DNA of 64,000 nucleotides from Siccirubricoccus sp. G192 (GCF_019084075.1 NZ_JAHREN010000001.1:1027501-1091500); one strand, 5' to 3'; shown: positions 41,427 through 50,911, counted from the stretch's first letter. Notes: generated by a model not told the origin, from the letters alone. A program made the numbers and translations.

Positions 41427-41784
41427 CCGGGCGGGATCATCTCAGTGCGGCGTACCGCACGAAAGGCGCCCGTGCTTGTAGCGCGGGCGCAGCAAGGCCG
41501 TGCCTGGAACCTCCCGGAATGGCACGACGGCCGCGGCCACAAGACTCTTATGGGGCGGTCGTTGGCACTTTCGCAGTTCAGTGGCGTGGTCGTTCCGTTT
41601 GCTGCGGTGCAACTTCGCACTTGCTCATGCGCTTGCATGTTGCAGCACGGCAAAGCTTTTCCCCAGAACCGGATTTCCCAAGCTCCTCGTGAGCTGCCGG
41701 GTGCGGGCGCCAGTTCCCCATTTTCATGTCGATATCACTTCAAATCGCCACGGAGCTTGCTTCGTGGCAGCCAAGGAATTCACG
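41427..41784. other. Intergenic region upstream of the hemerythrin gene
   Basis: Contains a perfect hairpin GTGCGG-CGTA-CCGCAC at 41445-41460, a possible end for the fragment upstream, and an AT-richer stretch near 41640-41760 likely to hold the promoter for the next gene. AAGGAA at 41774-41779 precedes the next ATG. Confidence 0.45.
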
Positions 41785-42993
41785 ATGAACCTCCGAACCC
41801 TGATGCAGTCCGGCCCCGCCAAGGCGAACGAGCTGTTCGCCAAGCTGTCCGAAACCTCGGATGGCGCGGTGAAGACCCGGGAGAAGCTGTTTGCCGAGCT
41901 GAAGGCCGAGCTCGAGCTCCATGCCAGCCTCGAGGAGCAGCACCTCTTTCCCGTCCTCAGGCGGAATGCCGAGACCAAGGAACTTGTCGCCGACGCAATC
42001 CGGGACAACAAGGAGCTGCGGACGAAGCTCGGCGAGCTCGATGCGTTGCCGAAGAACGACGAAAGCTTCCCCGAGCGGCTGAAGGATCTGCAGAAGACCT
42101 TCCGGCAGCATGCGCGCGACGATAAGCGCGAGCTTCTGCCGGCGGTGCAGCGGGCGTTGAGCGAGGAGCAGGTGCAGAACGTCGCCGAGAAGATGGAAGC
42201 GGGCCTCGCCGAGGCCGAGCAGGCGAAGCAGGACGAGGCGGAGGAGCGGCGGGCCAAAGCTCGGCAGGAGCGTGAAGAGGCCGAGTTCCTGGCCCGGCAG
42301 GCCGAGCTGCGGGTCGAGCAGAGCCAGGCCGCCGAACGCCGCACCCGCGAGGCGGCGCGGCAGGTTGCCGACGCGGCACTGGCGCCGGTGCAGGCCGCCG
42401 CCGAAACCGCGCGTCAGGTCACTCGCCTGGCGACGGGGGCTGCCGAAGTGACCAGCAATACTGGGCGGCGTGCTCCGGCACTGGCGCCGGCATCAGCATC
42501 AGCACTGACGGATATGTTCATGTGGCCCTGGATGGGCGCGCTGCAGAGCATGCAGCAGGCCGGCAGCTCTGTCGCCGCCAGAGGGCCTTCCGGCATGGAG
42601 GAGGTGATCCCGCTTGGCGAGGAGGTGCTTGAGGTCAGCAAGCGCACGGAGAACCGCGGCACGGCACGGATCCGCCGCTATGTCGTCGAGACCCAGGCCG
42701 AGGAGCAGGTCACCCTGCAAAGCGAGAAGGTGGTCGTGGAGCGCCGCCGGCCGGCAAACGACAAGGTCACCGGCGACATCCTAACCGAGATGACGGTGGA
42801 GGTGATTGAGACGGCCGAGGTCCCGGTGGTCGAGAAGCGGGTCCGCCTGCGGGAGGAGATCGTCGTTCGGACCGAGCGCACCCAGCACGTCGAGACGGTG
42901 CAGGAGACTGTCCGCCGGGACGAGGTGGAGATCCAGCAGCCCAGCCGGAAGCAGGGTGGCCAGCAGCTTCGCGCTGTTTCCGCAGAAGGCTAG
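41785..42993 (+). CDS. Hemerythrin-like (HHE) domain fused to DUF2382 stress domain
   Basis: 402 residues in two domains. The N-terminus is a four-helix HHE domain with candidate iron ligands H46, E50 and H53 (LELHASLEEQHLFPVLRR) and H109 and E116 (RQHARDDKRELLPAV). A charged coiled coil follows (about 130-220: EAEERRAKARQEREEAEFLA). The C-terminus from about 273 is a DUF2382 (YsnF/AvaK) domain: EVIPLGEEVLEVSKRTENRG, RRYVVETQAEEQVTLQSEKV, VEKRVRLREEIVVRTERTQH. Both domains occur in stress-response proteins; their fusion is unusual. A membrane-like patch LTDMFMWPWMGAL sits between them. Confidence 0.85.
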   Translation: MNLRTLMQSGPAKANELFAKLSETSDGAVKTREKLFAELKAELELHASLEEQHLFPVLRRNAETKELVADAIRDNKELRTKLGELDALPKNDESFPERLKDLQKTFRQHARDDKRELLPAVQRALSEEQVQNVAEKMEAGLAEAEQAKQDEAEERRAKARQEREEAEFLARQAELRVEQSQAAERRTREAARQVADAALAPVQAAAETARQVTRLATGAAEVTSNTGRRAPALAPASASALTDMFMWPWMGALQSMQQAGSSVAARGPSGMEEVIPLGEEVLEVSKRTENRGTARIRRYVVETQAEEQVTLQSEKVVVERRRPANDKVTGDILTEMTVEVIETAEVPVVEKRVRLREEIVVRTERTQHVETVQETVRRDEVEIQQPSRKQGGQQLRAVSAEG

Positions 42994-43010
42994 GGCCGAA
43001 GGCAGCCAAG

Positions 43011-43050
43011 GTGGGACGGGCCCCTGCGGTCGAGCAGAGGCCCGCCCCAC
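43011..43050 (+). terminator. Strong hairpin after the hemerythrin gene
   Basis: Arms GTGGGACGGGCC and GGCCCGCCCCAC (one mismatch), 17 bases after the stop, with a further CTGC/GCAG pairing in the loop. No T tract. Confidence 0.55.
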
Positions 43051-43258
43051 CCGGCCCCCACGTCATGCGTGTCCGGCCCCGGAGCGCCCCGGTCATCGGC
43101 TTATCGCCGGTTGTCGATTCAGTCGGGTCCTCGATGGTGTTCGAACCCGGTCAACGCGCCGCGGAACAAGAGCCCCGACCTGCTGGAGGAGCATAGGCCA
43201 CCACCAGCGCCCGGGGGTGGACCGAACCCGGCCTGGACCTTCCAGCAATCGCAACCGA

Positions 43259-43867
43259 TCATCCGCCGTCCGCAAGATGCCGGCGTGCCTCGGTGACCTG
43301 ATGCCGATCGGTGGCGTCCGCCACCAGTCCGGCCGCGGAGAACGCCTTGAACGCGGCATCCACCTCCGCCGCGGCGGCGTGCAGGCCCTTCTCCATCCGC
43401 AGGCCAGGGCCGGCCCAGAACGCCTCGGCTTCGGCTGCCGAAAGGCCCTTCAGCTGGCGATGGGTCGCCAGCAGATGCCCCTGGCCGGCCTGGAAGGTCA
43501 GCAGGGCCCGCCGCAGCCTGTCCCGGACCGTGACCTCGTCCCGAGCCGTCATGGGCCCCCCCTCCGGCCTCTCCGGCCCAATCTGCTGCGCGGTGGTGGC
43601 CGGCACCCCCAAGCGGGCGGCAGCGGTTTCCAGGAGCCGCACGTCGCCTTCACGCCATTGGCGCCGGATCAGCAGCTTCTCCACCTCGTGCGCTGGAATC
43701 CCAAGGATTGCGCCGACCGTCTCGGCGGCGGCTTCGGTCCCTCTCTCTTCCAGCACTCGGCCGATGGCCATCCGCAGGCGCAGCGCCGCCAGCCGATCTG
43801 CGTCCCGCGCCCGCCGCTCCACAGCGGAGAGCCTGGGCTTCGCTGACGGCATGTCCTGATCATTCAC
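43259..43867 (-). CDS. Hypothetical protein, helical
   Basis: A 202-residue protein, MNDQDMPSAKPRLSAVERRA onward. It is rich in Ala, Arg and Glu with predicted long helices (RLAALRLRMAIGRVLEERGT, VRDRLRRALLTFQAGQGHLL). The segment ETVGAILGIPAHEVEKLLIR could be an HTH. No family recognised. Third-position GC and an ordinary start support a real gene. It is followed in the same direction by nothing recognisable and preceded by two short ORFs on the same strand. Confidence 0.6.
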   Translation of the reverse strand: MNDQDMPSAKPRLSAVERRARDADRLAALRLRMAIGRVLEERGTEAAAETVGAILGIPAHEVEKLLIRRQWREGDVRLLETAAARLGVPATTAQQIGPERPEGGPMTARDEVTVRDRLRRALLTFQAGQGHLLATHRQLKGLSAAEAEAFWAGPGLRMEKGLHAAAAEVDAAFKAFSAAGLVADATDRHQVTEARRHLADGG

Positions 43868-43879
43868 CCTAGCCTACCC

Positions 43880-44038
43880 CTATTCCGGCACCGCCTTCAT
43901 GTGGTCCGGCAGGTGGCCCTCATCCAGCCAGGTATCGAACGGAAGATAGGTGGTCCCGGGCTGAGGTGGTCCCTGGATTTCGGACAGGCGGTTAAGCTTG
44001 GTCTGCCTGCGAGAAGGACGGACCCGGATAACTGGCAT
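43880..44038 (-). CDS. Small hypothetical protein
   Basis: 52 codons, MPVIRVRPSRRQTKLNRLSE to LDEGHLPDHMKAVPE, behind a good GGAGGTGGAG site. It ends 13 bases before the next minus-strand gene starts, so they may be co-transcribed. No family recognised. Confidence 0.5.
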   Translation of the reverse strand: MPVIRVRPSRRQTKLNRLSEIQGPPQPGTTYLPFDTWLDEGHLPDHMKAVPE

Positions 44039-44090
44039 CTCCACCTCCGCCTCTAATAGCTCGAGGGCCTGCTGGTGGGCCCCTGCCAGT

Positions 44091-44225
44091 TCAGCCCCGA
44101 GCAGCCTCCCGCTCCGCCTCGGCCGCCTGCCGCTCCCCGGCCATCTGGGCCCGCTTGTATCCCAAGGCATCGCGGAGCGCCGACGCCTCGCCCTCGGCCC
44201 GGCCAAGGCGCTGCCGGAGACGCAT
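44091..44225 (-). CDS. Small coiled-coil hypothetical ORF
   Basis: 44 residues, MRLRQRLGRAEGEASALRDA then LGYKRAQMAGERQAAEAERE: highly charged and helical. Position just upstream of two minus-strand genes fits a small operon. Support is composition only. Confidence 0.35.
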   Translation of the reverse strand: MRLRQRLGRAEGEASALRDALGYKRAQMAGERQAAEAEREAARG

Positions 44226-44837
44226 TCGGACGGTGCAGGCGTAGACGGATCGGGAGCTTGATCGGCGTACACGCAGCGGTAAGGTCCGGCCCCGCTGGGC
44301 AGGCCATCTACCGGGGCAGCAACCACCCGGGAGACCGGTCTTCGAATTGCCTTGCCGCCCAGTCCCAATAGGCGGACGCTATCTCTCATCGTCTCTGGCA
44401 TCCGCGGCAAAGCCGCCAATGCCACGCGTCGGGCCTTCGCTGTCATCCCCGGGAGAAGGCTGCCATGGCCATCATGCGCAGGCTCGAACCAGTCCTGGGC
44501 TTGCTGTGGGCGTGGGCAGCGATGGAGCGGCTCAGCAAGCTCCGCCGCGGCACCTGATGGCTGGAGCCCGACATGAGGCCGTTCCGGGCGGTGAGGCTGG
44601 GCATTGAGGCGACGCGGCTCTTCGTCCCTGTGGCGTTCACCATCGGCGCTGCCGGCCCGACAGCGCAGCCGAAGCGCCTTCGGATGAACCTGGCGCTGTA
44701 ACGCAGGGCGACGCCCGGCGCATCGCCGGCACCCTGCCGATCCCGCTGCCGCCGAGCTGGTGCGGCGGCATTCGACCCGAGTGCATCCTCCATATCGAAG
44801 AGAAGGTGCCTGCGCCCTCATCCAACAGGAGCTTCCC
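44226..44837. other. Long stretch without a convincing gene
   Basis: About 600 bases. Two tiny plus-strand ORFs (44465, MAIMRRLEPVLGLLWAWAAM; 44573, MRPFRAVRLGIEATRLFVPV) have plausible composition but no family. The long minus-strand frame across it looks like shadow. Confidence 0.3.
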
Positions 44838-45275
44838 ATGACATCGTCGCTGCGCCGTCGTGATCTTCTCAGGACTTCAGCAGCCATCGCCGGTGCTGCT
44901 GCGTCCGGTCTCACTTGCGTGGGGATCGCGAGTGCGGCGCCGATTGCCGTGCCAACAATCGACAGGCTCTCGATCCGCGTGTTGATCGATCAGCAGCATG
45001 ACCAGTTTCTGCCGTCGAGCACAGTCAACGGTGTCGTTCACGAGGGACCGGGGCCGGGCCGCAGCTCTGACGCACGCAACGTCCTGCACAATCAATGGGG
45101 CTTGTCGCTCTTCCTGGAATCGCAATGCGAGCAGGAGCAGCGGACGATCCTGCTTGACTTCGGCTACACCTCGCCGGCGATCATCAACAACATGGGATTG
45201 TTGAGGGCGGACCCGTCCAGGATCCAGGCGCTGATCGTCAGCCATGGCCACATCGACCACTACGGTGGCCTCGTC
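44838..45275 (+). pseudogene. Tat-exported metallo-beta-lactamase-fold protein, truncated by IS6
   Basis: Begins MTSSLRRRDLLRTSAAIAG, a twin-arginine signal peptide. RTILLDFGYTSPAIINNMGL and IVSHGHIDHYGGLV (the HxHxDH metal site) then show an MBL hydrolase of the dihydropterin-type group. The gene is cut at residue 146 by the IS6 end at 45276; the right flank of the IS does not continue it. About half the usual length remains. Confidence 0.85.
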
Positions 45276-46256
45276 GGTTCTGTCAGCACTCACGCCAACC
45301 CTGACCTCCCGAGTTGGAGGGCGAGTTCCGCCTACGCTGCCTCGAGGATGGCGCGCACAGCAGTGGCACGACGGAGGTGAAGCAGGCGGCGGCGATTGGC
45401 GGGGACGTGCTGGTTGTGGCGGCTCTGGAGGCGGAGGAAGTTGCGGAGTTCGTCATAGCTGCGGCAGAACCGCTCCGCTGAATCGAAGCTCTTGAAGCCG
45501 CGCATACATCGGATCCGGCCTTTCACGCCGCGATGATCTTGTTCCAGTCTATTGTTCTTGTAAGCGCTGGTGCGATGGACAACCCGCCGGCCGAGAGTGC
45601 TGCGGATGGCTCGCGGGTAGGAGCCGTGCCCGTCCGTGGTCACCTGGTTGGGGACTTGGCCGGTGGCCGACTGTGCCGAGCGGAAGAAGGCCTGGGCCGC
45701 CGCCATGTCCCGGTGCTCGCTCAGCATCGTGTCCACGAGGTCACCATTGCGATCGATGGCGCGATACAAATAGCACCAACGTCCCCGCACCTTCAGGTAG
45801 GTTGCGTCGATATGCCAGCGACGGCTGCGGGGGCCGCCCCTGCCGTGCCGCCGCTGCCGGAGTTCGCCGGCCAGGATGGGCGCAAGCTTCGCTTCCCAGT
45901 CGCGCACAGCTTCATGGCTGAAGACGATCCCGCGCTGGAGGAACATCTCGCTGAGGTCGCGTAGGGTCAGGCGGTAGCGCAGCCGCCACAGCACCACCAG
46001 CGCGATGACGTCGCTCGGGTACTGCGCCCGGTTCAGCAGGCCGGCGCTCCGCTCGTTGAACTGCTTCCCGCAATCGCGGCAGCGGAACCGCCGATAGCCC
46101 TGGGCGGTGCAGTCCGGCCGCTCAGTGACAGCGGACGAACCGCAGCAGACGCATTCCATTCCCGAGACCCTGGCCAGTATTCAGCAGGCCCGGAGCCTAC
46201 CCGCCGCTGCCCGGGCGGCCAAACCAAGCGTCGCGGGCGCGAAGCCTGACAGAACC
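45276..46256 (-). mobile_element. Complete IS6-family element
   Basis: Terminal repeats GGTTCTGTCAG (45276) and CTGACAGAACC (ending 46256), 981 bases, with an intact transposase. Flanks GCCTCGTC and GGCCGGAG do not match, so no 8-base target duplication remains. This fits an IS6 replicative event or later deletion, and explains why the metallo-beta-lactamase gene has no 3' part next to it. The remnant at 24712-25174 is an inverted copy. Confidence 0.9.
45332..46159 (-). CDS. IS6-family transposase
   Basis: 275 residues with an N-terminal zinc ribbon (C3, C5/C6, C27, C30: MECVCCGSSA, RCRDCGKQF), an HTH region (LTLRDLSEMFLQRGIVFSHE) and the DDE core: D118 (RRWHIDATYLKVRG), D176 (QVTTDGHGSYP) and E206 (NNRLEQDHRGVKGR). 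Complete and probably active. Confidence 0.94.
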   Translation of the reverse strand: MECVCCGSSAVTERPDCTAQGYRRFRCRDCGKQFNERSAGLLNRAQYPSDVIALVVLWRLRYRLTLRDLSEMFLQRGIVFSHEAVRDWEAKLAPILAGELRQRRHGRGGPRSRRWHIDATYLKVRGRWCYLYRAIDRNGDLVDTMLSEHRDMAAAQAFFRSAQSATGQVPNQVTTDGHGSYPRAIRSTLGRRVVHRTSAYKNNRLEQDHRGVKGRIRCMRGFKSFDSAERFCRSYDELRNFLRLQSRHNQHVPANRRRLLHLRRATAVRAILEAA

Positions 46257-46404
46257 GGCCGGAGCTAGCGCGTCAACCCTCTGCCAAGTTCACAGTGCCG
46301 TCCTGATTGCGCCCTTGCTGGGCCATGCTCTTGTCCGTGGCTGCTGGAAGGCTGAAACTGCCACCCGCCTCACGCCGGAGCGGGGGCGTGGAGAAAGCAG
46401 TGCC

Positions 46405-47322
46405 ATGGACCGGCTCCTGGCAATGGAGGCCTTCGTGCGGACGGCGGATACCGGCAGCATGTCGCGCGCCGCCACCCAACTCGGCATCGCAAATGCCTCG
46501 GTCACCACCCTCATACGCAGGCTCGAGGACCATCTCGGGGTTATCCTGCTGCAGCGCTCGACCCGCTATGTTCGGCTGACCGAGGAGGGAGCGCGCTATT
46601 ACGAGCGCTGCCGCTCCATCCTGGAGCAGATCAGCGAGGCGGAATCCGTCCTGACCGAGCGGGAGCGTGGCGTGCTGCGGCTGGAGACGCCGATCGCCGT
46701 CGGCCACCTGGTGCTCGGCCCCGCGCTGGCGAAGTTCAGCCGGCTGCATCCGGATCTGCGCGTCATCGCCAGCCTCAACAACGAGGTGGACAACCTCATC
46801 AAGCGCGGTGTGGACGTGGCGATCCGGATGCAGGCCGTCGAATCCGGGGAACTCGTCGCCCGCCTGATCTACCGCGCGCGCTACATCCTGTGCGCCGCAC
46901 CCTCCTTCCTGCAGGAGCATGGCGAGCCGGCCTCGCCGGCGGAGATCGTGCCCAGGCAGTGCCTGGGCTTCGCCGGATCACCCAGCGGCGACCTGCGCAT
47001 CTGGAACTTCCGCAAGGGCGAGGCGCATCATGCGGTGCGGCCGGAAGGCAATCTCTTCTTCAACAGCACCGATGCGCTGCTGCAGGCCTCGTCGCATGGC
47101 GCCGGGTTGATCTACGTGCTCGATGTGCTCGCCGAGGGCGCCTGCCGCAGGGGGGACCTGGTGCGGCTCCTGCCGGACTGGGAGACGGACGAGCAGACCT
47201 TCTACGCCGTCTACCTCCGCACCAAGTTCACCCCGCCGAAGGTCCGGGCGCTGGTGGACTTCCTTGCCTCGCATTTCGGGACCGCCGGGGATTCCGCGCC
47301 GATCCCGATCCGCCCGCGCTGA
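46405..47322 (+). CDS. LysR-family transcriptional regulator
   Basis: 305 residues: N-terminal winged HTH (MDRLLAMEAFVRTADTGSMS, AATQLGIANASVTTLIRRLE, DHLGVILLQRSTRYVRLTEE) and a LysR substrate-binding domain ending LRTKFTPPKVRALVDFLASH. ATG 46405 is used; the frame is open further upstream. It faces the catabolic cluster convergently, ending 11 bases from the MmgE/PrpD stop. Control of that cluster is plausible but not shown, since it is not divergent from the operon promoter. Confidence 0.92.
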   Translation: MDRLLAMEAFVRTADTGSMSRAATQLGIANASVTTLIRRLEDHLGVILLQRSTRYVRLTEEGARYYERCRSILEQISEAESVLTERERGVLRLETPIAVGHLVLGPALAKFSRLHPDLRVIASLNNEVDNLIKRGVDVAIRMQAVESGELVARLIYRARYILCAAPSFLQEHGEPASPAEIVPRQCLGFAGSPSGDLRIWNFRKGEAHHAVRPEGNLFFNSTDALLQASSHGAGLIYVLDVLAEGACRRGDLVRLLPDWETDEQTFYAVYLRTKFTPPKVRALVDFLASHFGTAGDSAPIPIRPR

Positions 47323-47333
47323 GACAGTCCGGC

Positions 47334-48746
47334 TCATTCCCTGCTGCGCGGCAGCGCGGCCAGAAGCTCCTCTGCCGTGCCCTGCTGGAGCGTGCCGAGC
47401 AGGCGGTCCCAGATCAACGCGGCATCGGCGCCGTGGCCGGCATGATGCATGCAGTCCAGGAACTTGGTCCGCACGCCTTCCGCATCCAGCACGGGCGCGG
47501 CGGTGCGGCGGACGGTCACGGAGCCACCGGGCCCTTCCGCCGTGATCTCCGCCGGCGGGTGGCCGGGCTTGTCGGGCATGGTCTCCATGATGTCCACGCG
47601 CTGCGCGAGGGCGAGCGCCTCGGCATCGCGCGTCACCTGAGGGCCAAGCGTCCCGAGATCCACGCGTCCATGGGCGAGCGTGAAGGCAACCATGAAGGGG
47701 ATGCTGTACTTGGCATCCTGCAGCGTATCCGGCACGCGCCGCCCTTCCAGCGGGCGGCAGAGCTTCGCCGCGGAGGCATTCACCGCGACGGTGATGCGCC
47801 CGCTCCTTGGCGGCCCGCCCAGCTTTTCCCGCAGTGCCAGCGCCGCGGCGACGTAGGGATGGGAAAGGCGGCAGCAAGGCCAGGGCTTCACCTCGGTGGC
47901 GAGCCAGGTCCAACCGGGGCGATCGAGCAGGACGGCGCGCGTGACGGGGCCGGGATCAGCGCCGAGATAGATGCGGAACATGCCCGCAGCGCCGTCGAGC
48001 GCCGTCTCCGGCCCGCTGACGCCGGCGCGCGCGAGCAATGCCGCCTGCACTCCGCCCATCGCGGCAAAGGCCGGATAGATGGAGCGTGCGGTGGAGCCGA
48101 CCCCGAAGCCGGCCTCCTTGCCGCCGGCGAGTTGCATGTAGGCGAGGCCGAGCGCAGAGACGATCCGCTCCTCGTCCATGTCCAGCGCGATGCAGGCCGC
48201 GACGCAGCCACCGAGATAGCCGAAGAGCTGGGTGAGGAACCAGTCGGAGCCGGGCCCCTCGCCGCCGGGAGAGCAGGCCTCGCCGAGGCGGCACATCACC
48301 TCGTTGCCGAGCGCTATGGCGGAGAGCGGGCGCGCCGTATCCGCGCGGGCAGGGCCGCCGACGGCGAGCGTGGCATAAAGCGTAACAGTGGTGGGATGCA
48401 GCCGCGCCACGTCGTGGATGTCGTCATAGTCCAGCGCATGGGCCAGCGCGGAATTGACGAAGGCGGCGGAAGCGGGCGGCAGGCGCTCCCTGCCGCCGAT
48501 CACCGCGCTAGCGCCGCCTTCGGCGCCGAAGGACATGGCCTCAATCACCTCGCAGCAGATCGGCAGCACGGGCCGCGCGGCAACCGCGATGCCAAGGCTG
48601 TCGAGCGCGTGGAGTTGCGCCCGTGCGAGCACCTCCGATGGCAGCCCACGGCGGTGCCGGTCAAGGACCAGGCGCGCGAGGGCGCGGCTGAGCGGCGGTG
48701 CCGAAACGGGACTCTTCACGTTCGTGGTCGCGGCGCTGCTTCGCAT
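47334..48746 (-). CDS. MmgE/PrpD family protein
   Basis: 470 residues of the MmgE/PrpD fold (2-methylcitrate dehydratase, cis-aconitate decarboxylase and relatives). Typical segments: QLHALDSLGIAVAARPVLPI, FVNSALAHALDYDDIHDVAR with the conserved HALDYDD, TVTLYATLAVGG, and YSIPFMVAFTLAHGRVDLGT. Start MRSSAATTNVKSP after GAGGGAAG. Last gene of the minus-strand cluster. Members hydrate, dehydrate or decarboxylate polycarboxylates; the substrate here is unknown. Confidence 0.9.
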   Translation of the reverse strand: MRSSAATTNVKSPVSAPPLSRALARLVLDRHRRGLPSEVLARAQLHALDSLGIAVAARPVLPICCEVIEAMSFGAEGGASAVIGGRERLPPASAAFVNSALAHALDYDDIHDVARLHPTTVTLYATLAVGGPARADTARPLSAIALGNEVMCRLGEACSPGGEGPGSDWFLTQLFGYLGGCVAACIALDMDEERIVSALGLAYMQLAGGKEAGFGVGSTARSIYPAFAAMGGVQAALLARAGVSGPETALDGAAGMFRIYLGADPGPVTRAVLLDRPGWTWLATEVKPWPCCRLSHPYVAAALALREKLGGPPRSGRITVAVNASAAKLCRPLEGRRVPDTLQDAKYSIPFMVAFTLAHGRVDLGTLGPQVTRDAEALALAQRVDIMETMPDKPGHPPAEITAEGPGGSVTVRRTAAPVLDAEGVRTKFLDCMHHAGHGADAALIWDRLLGTLQQGTAEELLAALPRSRE

Positions 48747-48914
48747 GTCGGCTTCCCTCCCGTCAGCGTGCATGATAAAGTTCGAGCCCGAGCTCCGGCC
48801 AATCCATGGCGAGCATCTCCCCTATACATGCCCGTTTCTCGTGCGACGCAGAAGGCTGGCGGTCGCGCGACGCGGCGGTCCTCGGTTCCACGGCACGCCG
48901 CAGGACCGCCGAAG

Positions 48915-49898
48915 CTACTCGTCCGCGCGCGCGCCGGAGGCACGCGCGACCGCGCCCCACCGGTCCCACTCGCTGCGGATAAAATCCTGCGTCGCCGCCG
49001 GCGTGGGAAAGGTCATTGTCTCAAGGCCCTGCGACGCGAAGCGCTCCCTCGTCTGCGCCGCGGTCGCCGCATCGGTAAGGGCGCCGTGCAGCCGCGTGAG
49101 CACGGGCGCAGGCGTGCGGGCCGGGGCCAGCACGGCGACCCAGTTCACCGCCACCACGCCGGGCACGCCGGATTCGGTGAAGGTCGGCACGTCGGGCAGC
49201 AGCGCGGTGCGCTCGTTCGACATGACCGCAAGCGCGCGGAGCTTGCCCTCCCGGATCAGGCCGTAGATCGCGGCGAGATCCACGATCACCCCATGCACAT
49301 TGCCGCTCAAGGTGTCGGTGGCGGCGGGCCCGCCGCCGCGATAGGGCACATGGGTGATGTTCTGGCTCACCTCGCGCCGCAGGATCTCGATGGCGAGATG
49401 GGCGAGCCCGCCGCTGCCGGAGGAGGCGACGTTCACCGGTCCGCGCCGCGCCTGGGCCAGGAACTCCTGCAGGTTGCGCGCCTGCGTGCCGGGGCCGACT
49501 GCCAGCACCGAGGGCGTGGCTGCGACGGTGGTGATGGCGGCAAAGTCATTGCCCGTGTTGTAGGAGACATGCGCGCTGGTATGCGGCGCGATGACCAGCG
49601 GGCTGGAGCTGGCGAGGTAGAGCGTGTAGCCGTCCGGCGCCGAGCGCGCGACGAATTCCGCCGCAAGCGTGGCGTTCGCGCCGGGGCGATTCTCGATGAT
49701 GACAGGCTGGCCGAGCAACTCCTGCAGCCGCGGCTGCAGGATGCGCGCGGTCACGTCGTTCGAGCCGCCGGGCGGGAAGCCGATGATGAGCCGGATCGGC
49801 CGGCTTGGATAGTCCTGCGCCCGCGCATGGGCGGCCGGCAGGGCCAGGCTCATGGCTGCACCCAGCACCAGGCGACGCGACAGGCAGATCTGCGACAT
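48915..49898 (-). CDS. TctC/Bug-family solute-binding protein 1
   Basis: 327 residues. Signal peptide MSQICLSRRLVLGAAMSLAL ending HARAQ, then the Bug pattern: YPSRPIRLIIGFPPGGSNDV, GQPVIIENRPGANATLAAEF, NITHVPYRGGGPAATDTLSG and ALLPDVPTFTESGVPGVVAV. Binds carboxylates in the periplasm for tripartite tricarboxylate transporters or acts as an orphan sensor. No tctA or tctB genes are present in the window. Just downstream of etfA in the cluster. Confidence 0.92.
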   Translation of the reverse strand: MSQICLSRRLVLGAAMSLALPAAHARAQDYPSRPIRLIIGFPPGGSNDVTARILQPRLQELLGQPVIIENRPGANATLAAEFVARSAPDGYTLYLASSSPLVIAPHTSAHVSYNTGNDFAAITTVAATPSVLAVGPGTQARNLQEFLAQARRGPVNVASSGSGGLAHLAIEILRREVSQNITHVPYRGGGPAATDTLSGNVHGVIVDLAAIYGLIREGKLRALAVMSNERTALLPDVPTFTESGVPGVVAVNWVAVLAPARTPAPVLTRLHGALTDAATAAQTRERFASQGLETMTFPTPAATQDFIRSEWDRWGAVARASGARADE

Positions 49899-49939
49899 GG
49901 CCAATTCTCCTTCCTTCCTCTTCCCGCAGACCGGCGCCT

Positions 49940-50911
49940 TCAGCCGTCGCGCAGCGTTGCAATGAGCCGCGGCAGCACTTCCTGCCACGGGGCGAGGAGG
50001 CCGACCTCCGCAACCCGGAAGATGTCTGCCTCGGGATCCGAGTTGATCGCCGCGATGCGGCTGTGCGGCGCGATGCCGGCGAGGTGCTGCGGCGTGCCGG
50101 ACATACCGACGGCCAGATAGAGATCGGGCGCGACGAAGGCGCCGGACTGCCCGACCTGCTGCGACACGCTCGCCCAGCCGGCATCCACCGCCGGCAGGCT
50201 GGCACCGGTCGCAGCGCCGAGCATGTCGGCGAGTTCGCGGAGCAGCGCGAAGCCCTCCGGCCCGCCCATGCCGCGGCCGCCGGAGACGACGATCCGGGCG
50301 GCGTCCACGCGCTTCGGGCGGTCGGCAGCGGCCGGCAGGACCTCCGGCCGCGGTGCATCGGCGGCGAAGGGAATGGCGAGGTCGGCGCGCCGGATCACGG
50401 GATCGGCGGCCGGCTTCGGTGGTGCGGCGGGCCGGCGCATGGTGGCGATGCAGCGCGGCGCCCCGGTCTCCAGCACCAGCTCCGCGCGGCCGCCATAGGC
50501 GGCGCGATGCGCGATCAGCCGGGCACCATCCTCCACGATCCTGCCGCAGCGGCCGAGCGGCACCGCGTCGAGCCGCATGGTCAGGCGGGCGGCGAGTTCC
50601 TCGCCAACCGCCCCGCCGGGCAGCAGGAGCAGCATCCCCCGCGCGTCCTCCGCCAGCAGGCCGGCAAGCAGTTCGAGCCAGTGCTCTGGCTGCGGCGGGT
50701 CGGAGAGGCCGGAATCGGTGACGAGGGTGATCTCGGCCGCACCCTCGCGCGCCGCCTGCGCCGCGGCCGCCTCCGCATCTTCCGGACGCGCAAGCAGGAT
50801 GGCCTCCGCGCGGCCGGAGCCGGCAAGCTCCGCCGCGGCCGCGACGGCGCCGAAGGGGTCCGTCAGGGCCGGCTCGCCGAGCAGCACGACGGCGACGATC
50901 CGGCGCATCAT
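49940..50911 (-). CDS. etfA: Electron transfer flavoprotein alpha subunit
   Basis: 323 residues. The C-terminal FAD domain is unmistakable: VVSGGRGMGGPEGFALLREL, LPAVDAGWASVSQQVGQSGA, YLAVGMSGTPQHLAGIAPHS and IAAINSDPEADIF. The start overlaps the etfB stop by ATGA. ETF accepts electrons from flavin dehydrogenases and passes them to the quinone pool through ETF-QO. Placement next to two FAD dehydrogenases suggests a dedicated pair. Confidence 0.93.
   Translation of the reverse strand: MMRRIVAVVLLGEPALTDPFGAVAAAAELAGSGRAEAILLARPEDAEAAAAQAAREGAAEITLVTDSGLSDPPQPEHWLELLAGLLAEDARGMLLLLPGGAVGEELAARLTMRLDAVPLGRCGRIVEDGARLIAHRAAYGGRAELVLETGAPRCIATMRRPAAPPKPAADPVIRRADLAIPFAADAPRPEVLPAAADRPKRVDAARIVVSGGRGMGGPEGFALLRELADMLGAATGASLPAVDAGWASVSQQVGQSGAFVAPDLYLAVGMSGTPQHLAGIAPHSRIAAINSDPEADIFRVAEVGLLAPWQEVLPRLIATLRDG

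Noticed and set aside
43880..44914. A 344-codon minus-strand frame over the gap before the metallo-beta-lactamase gene
   Set aside because: It overlaps the N-terminal part of the Tat-leader gene on the other strand and has no family. Only its last 52 codons look gene-like and are listed separately.
46890..50120. A 1076-codon plus-strand open frame
   Set aside because: It is antisense to the minus-strand genes (MmgE/PrpD, TctC, etfA) and out of frame with LysR. Its composition is Arg/Gly/His-rich with no family, as expected for GC-rich shadow frames.
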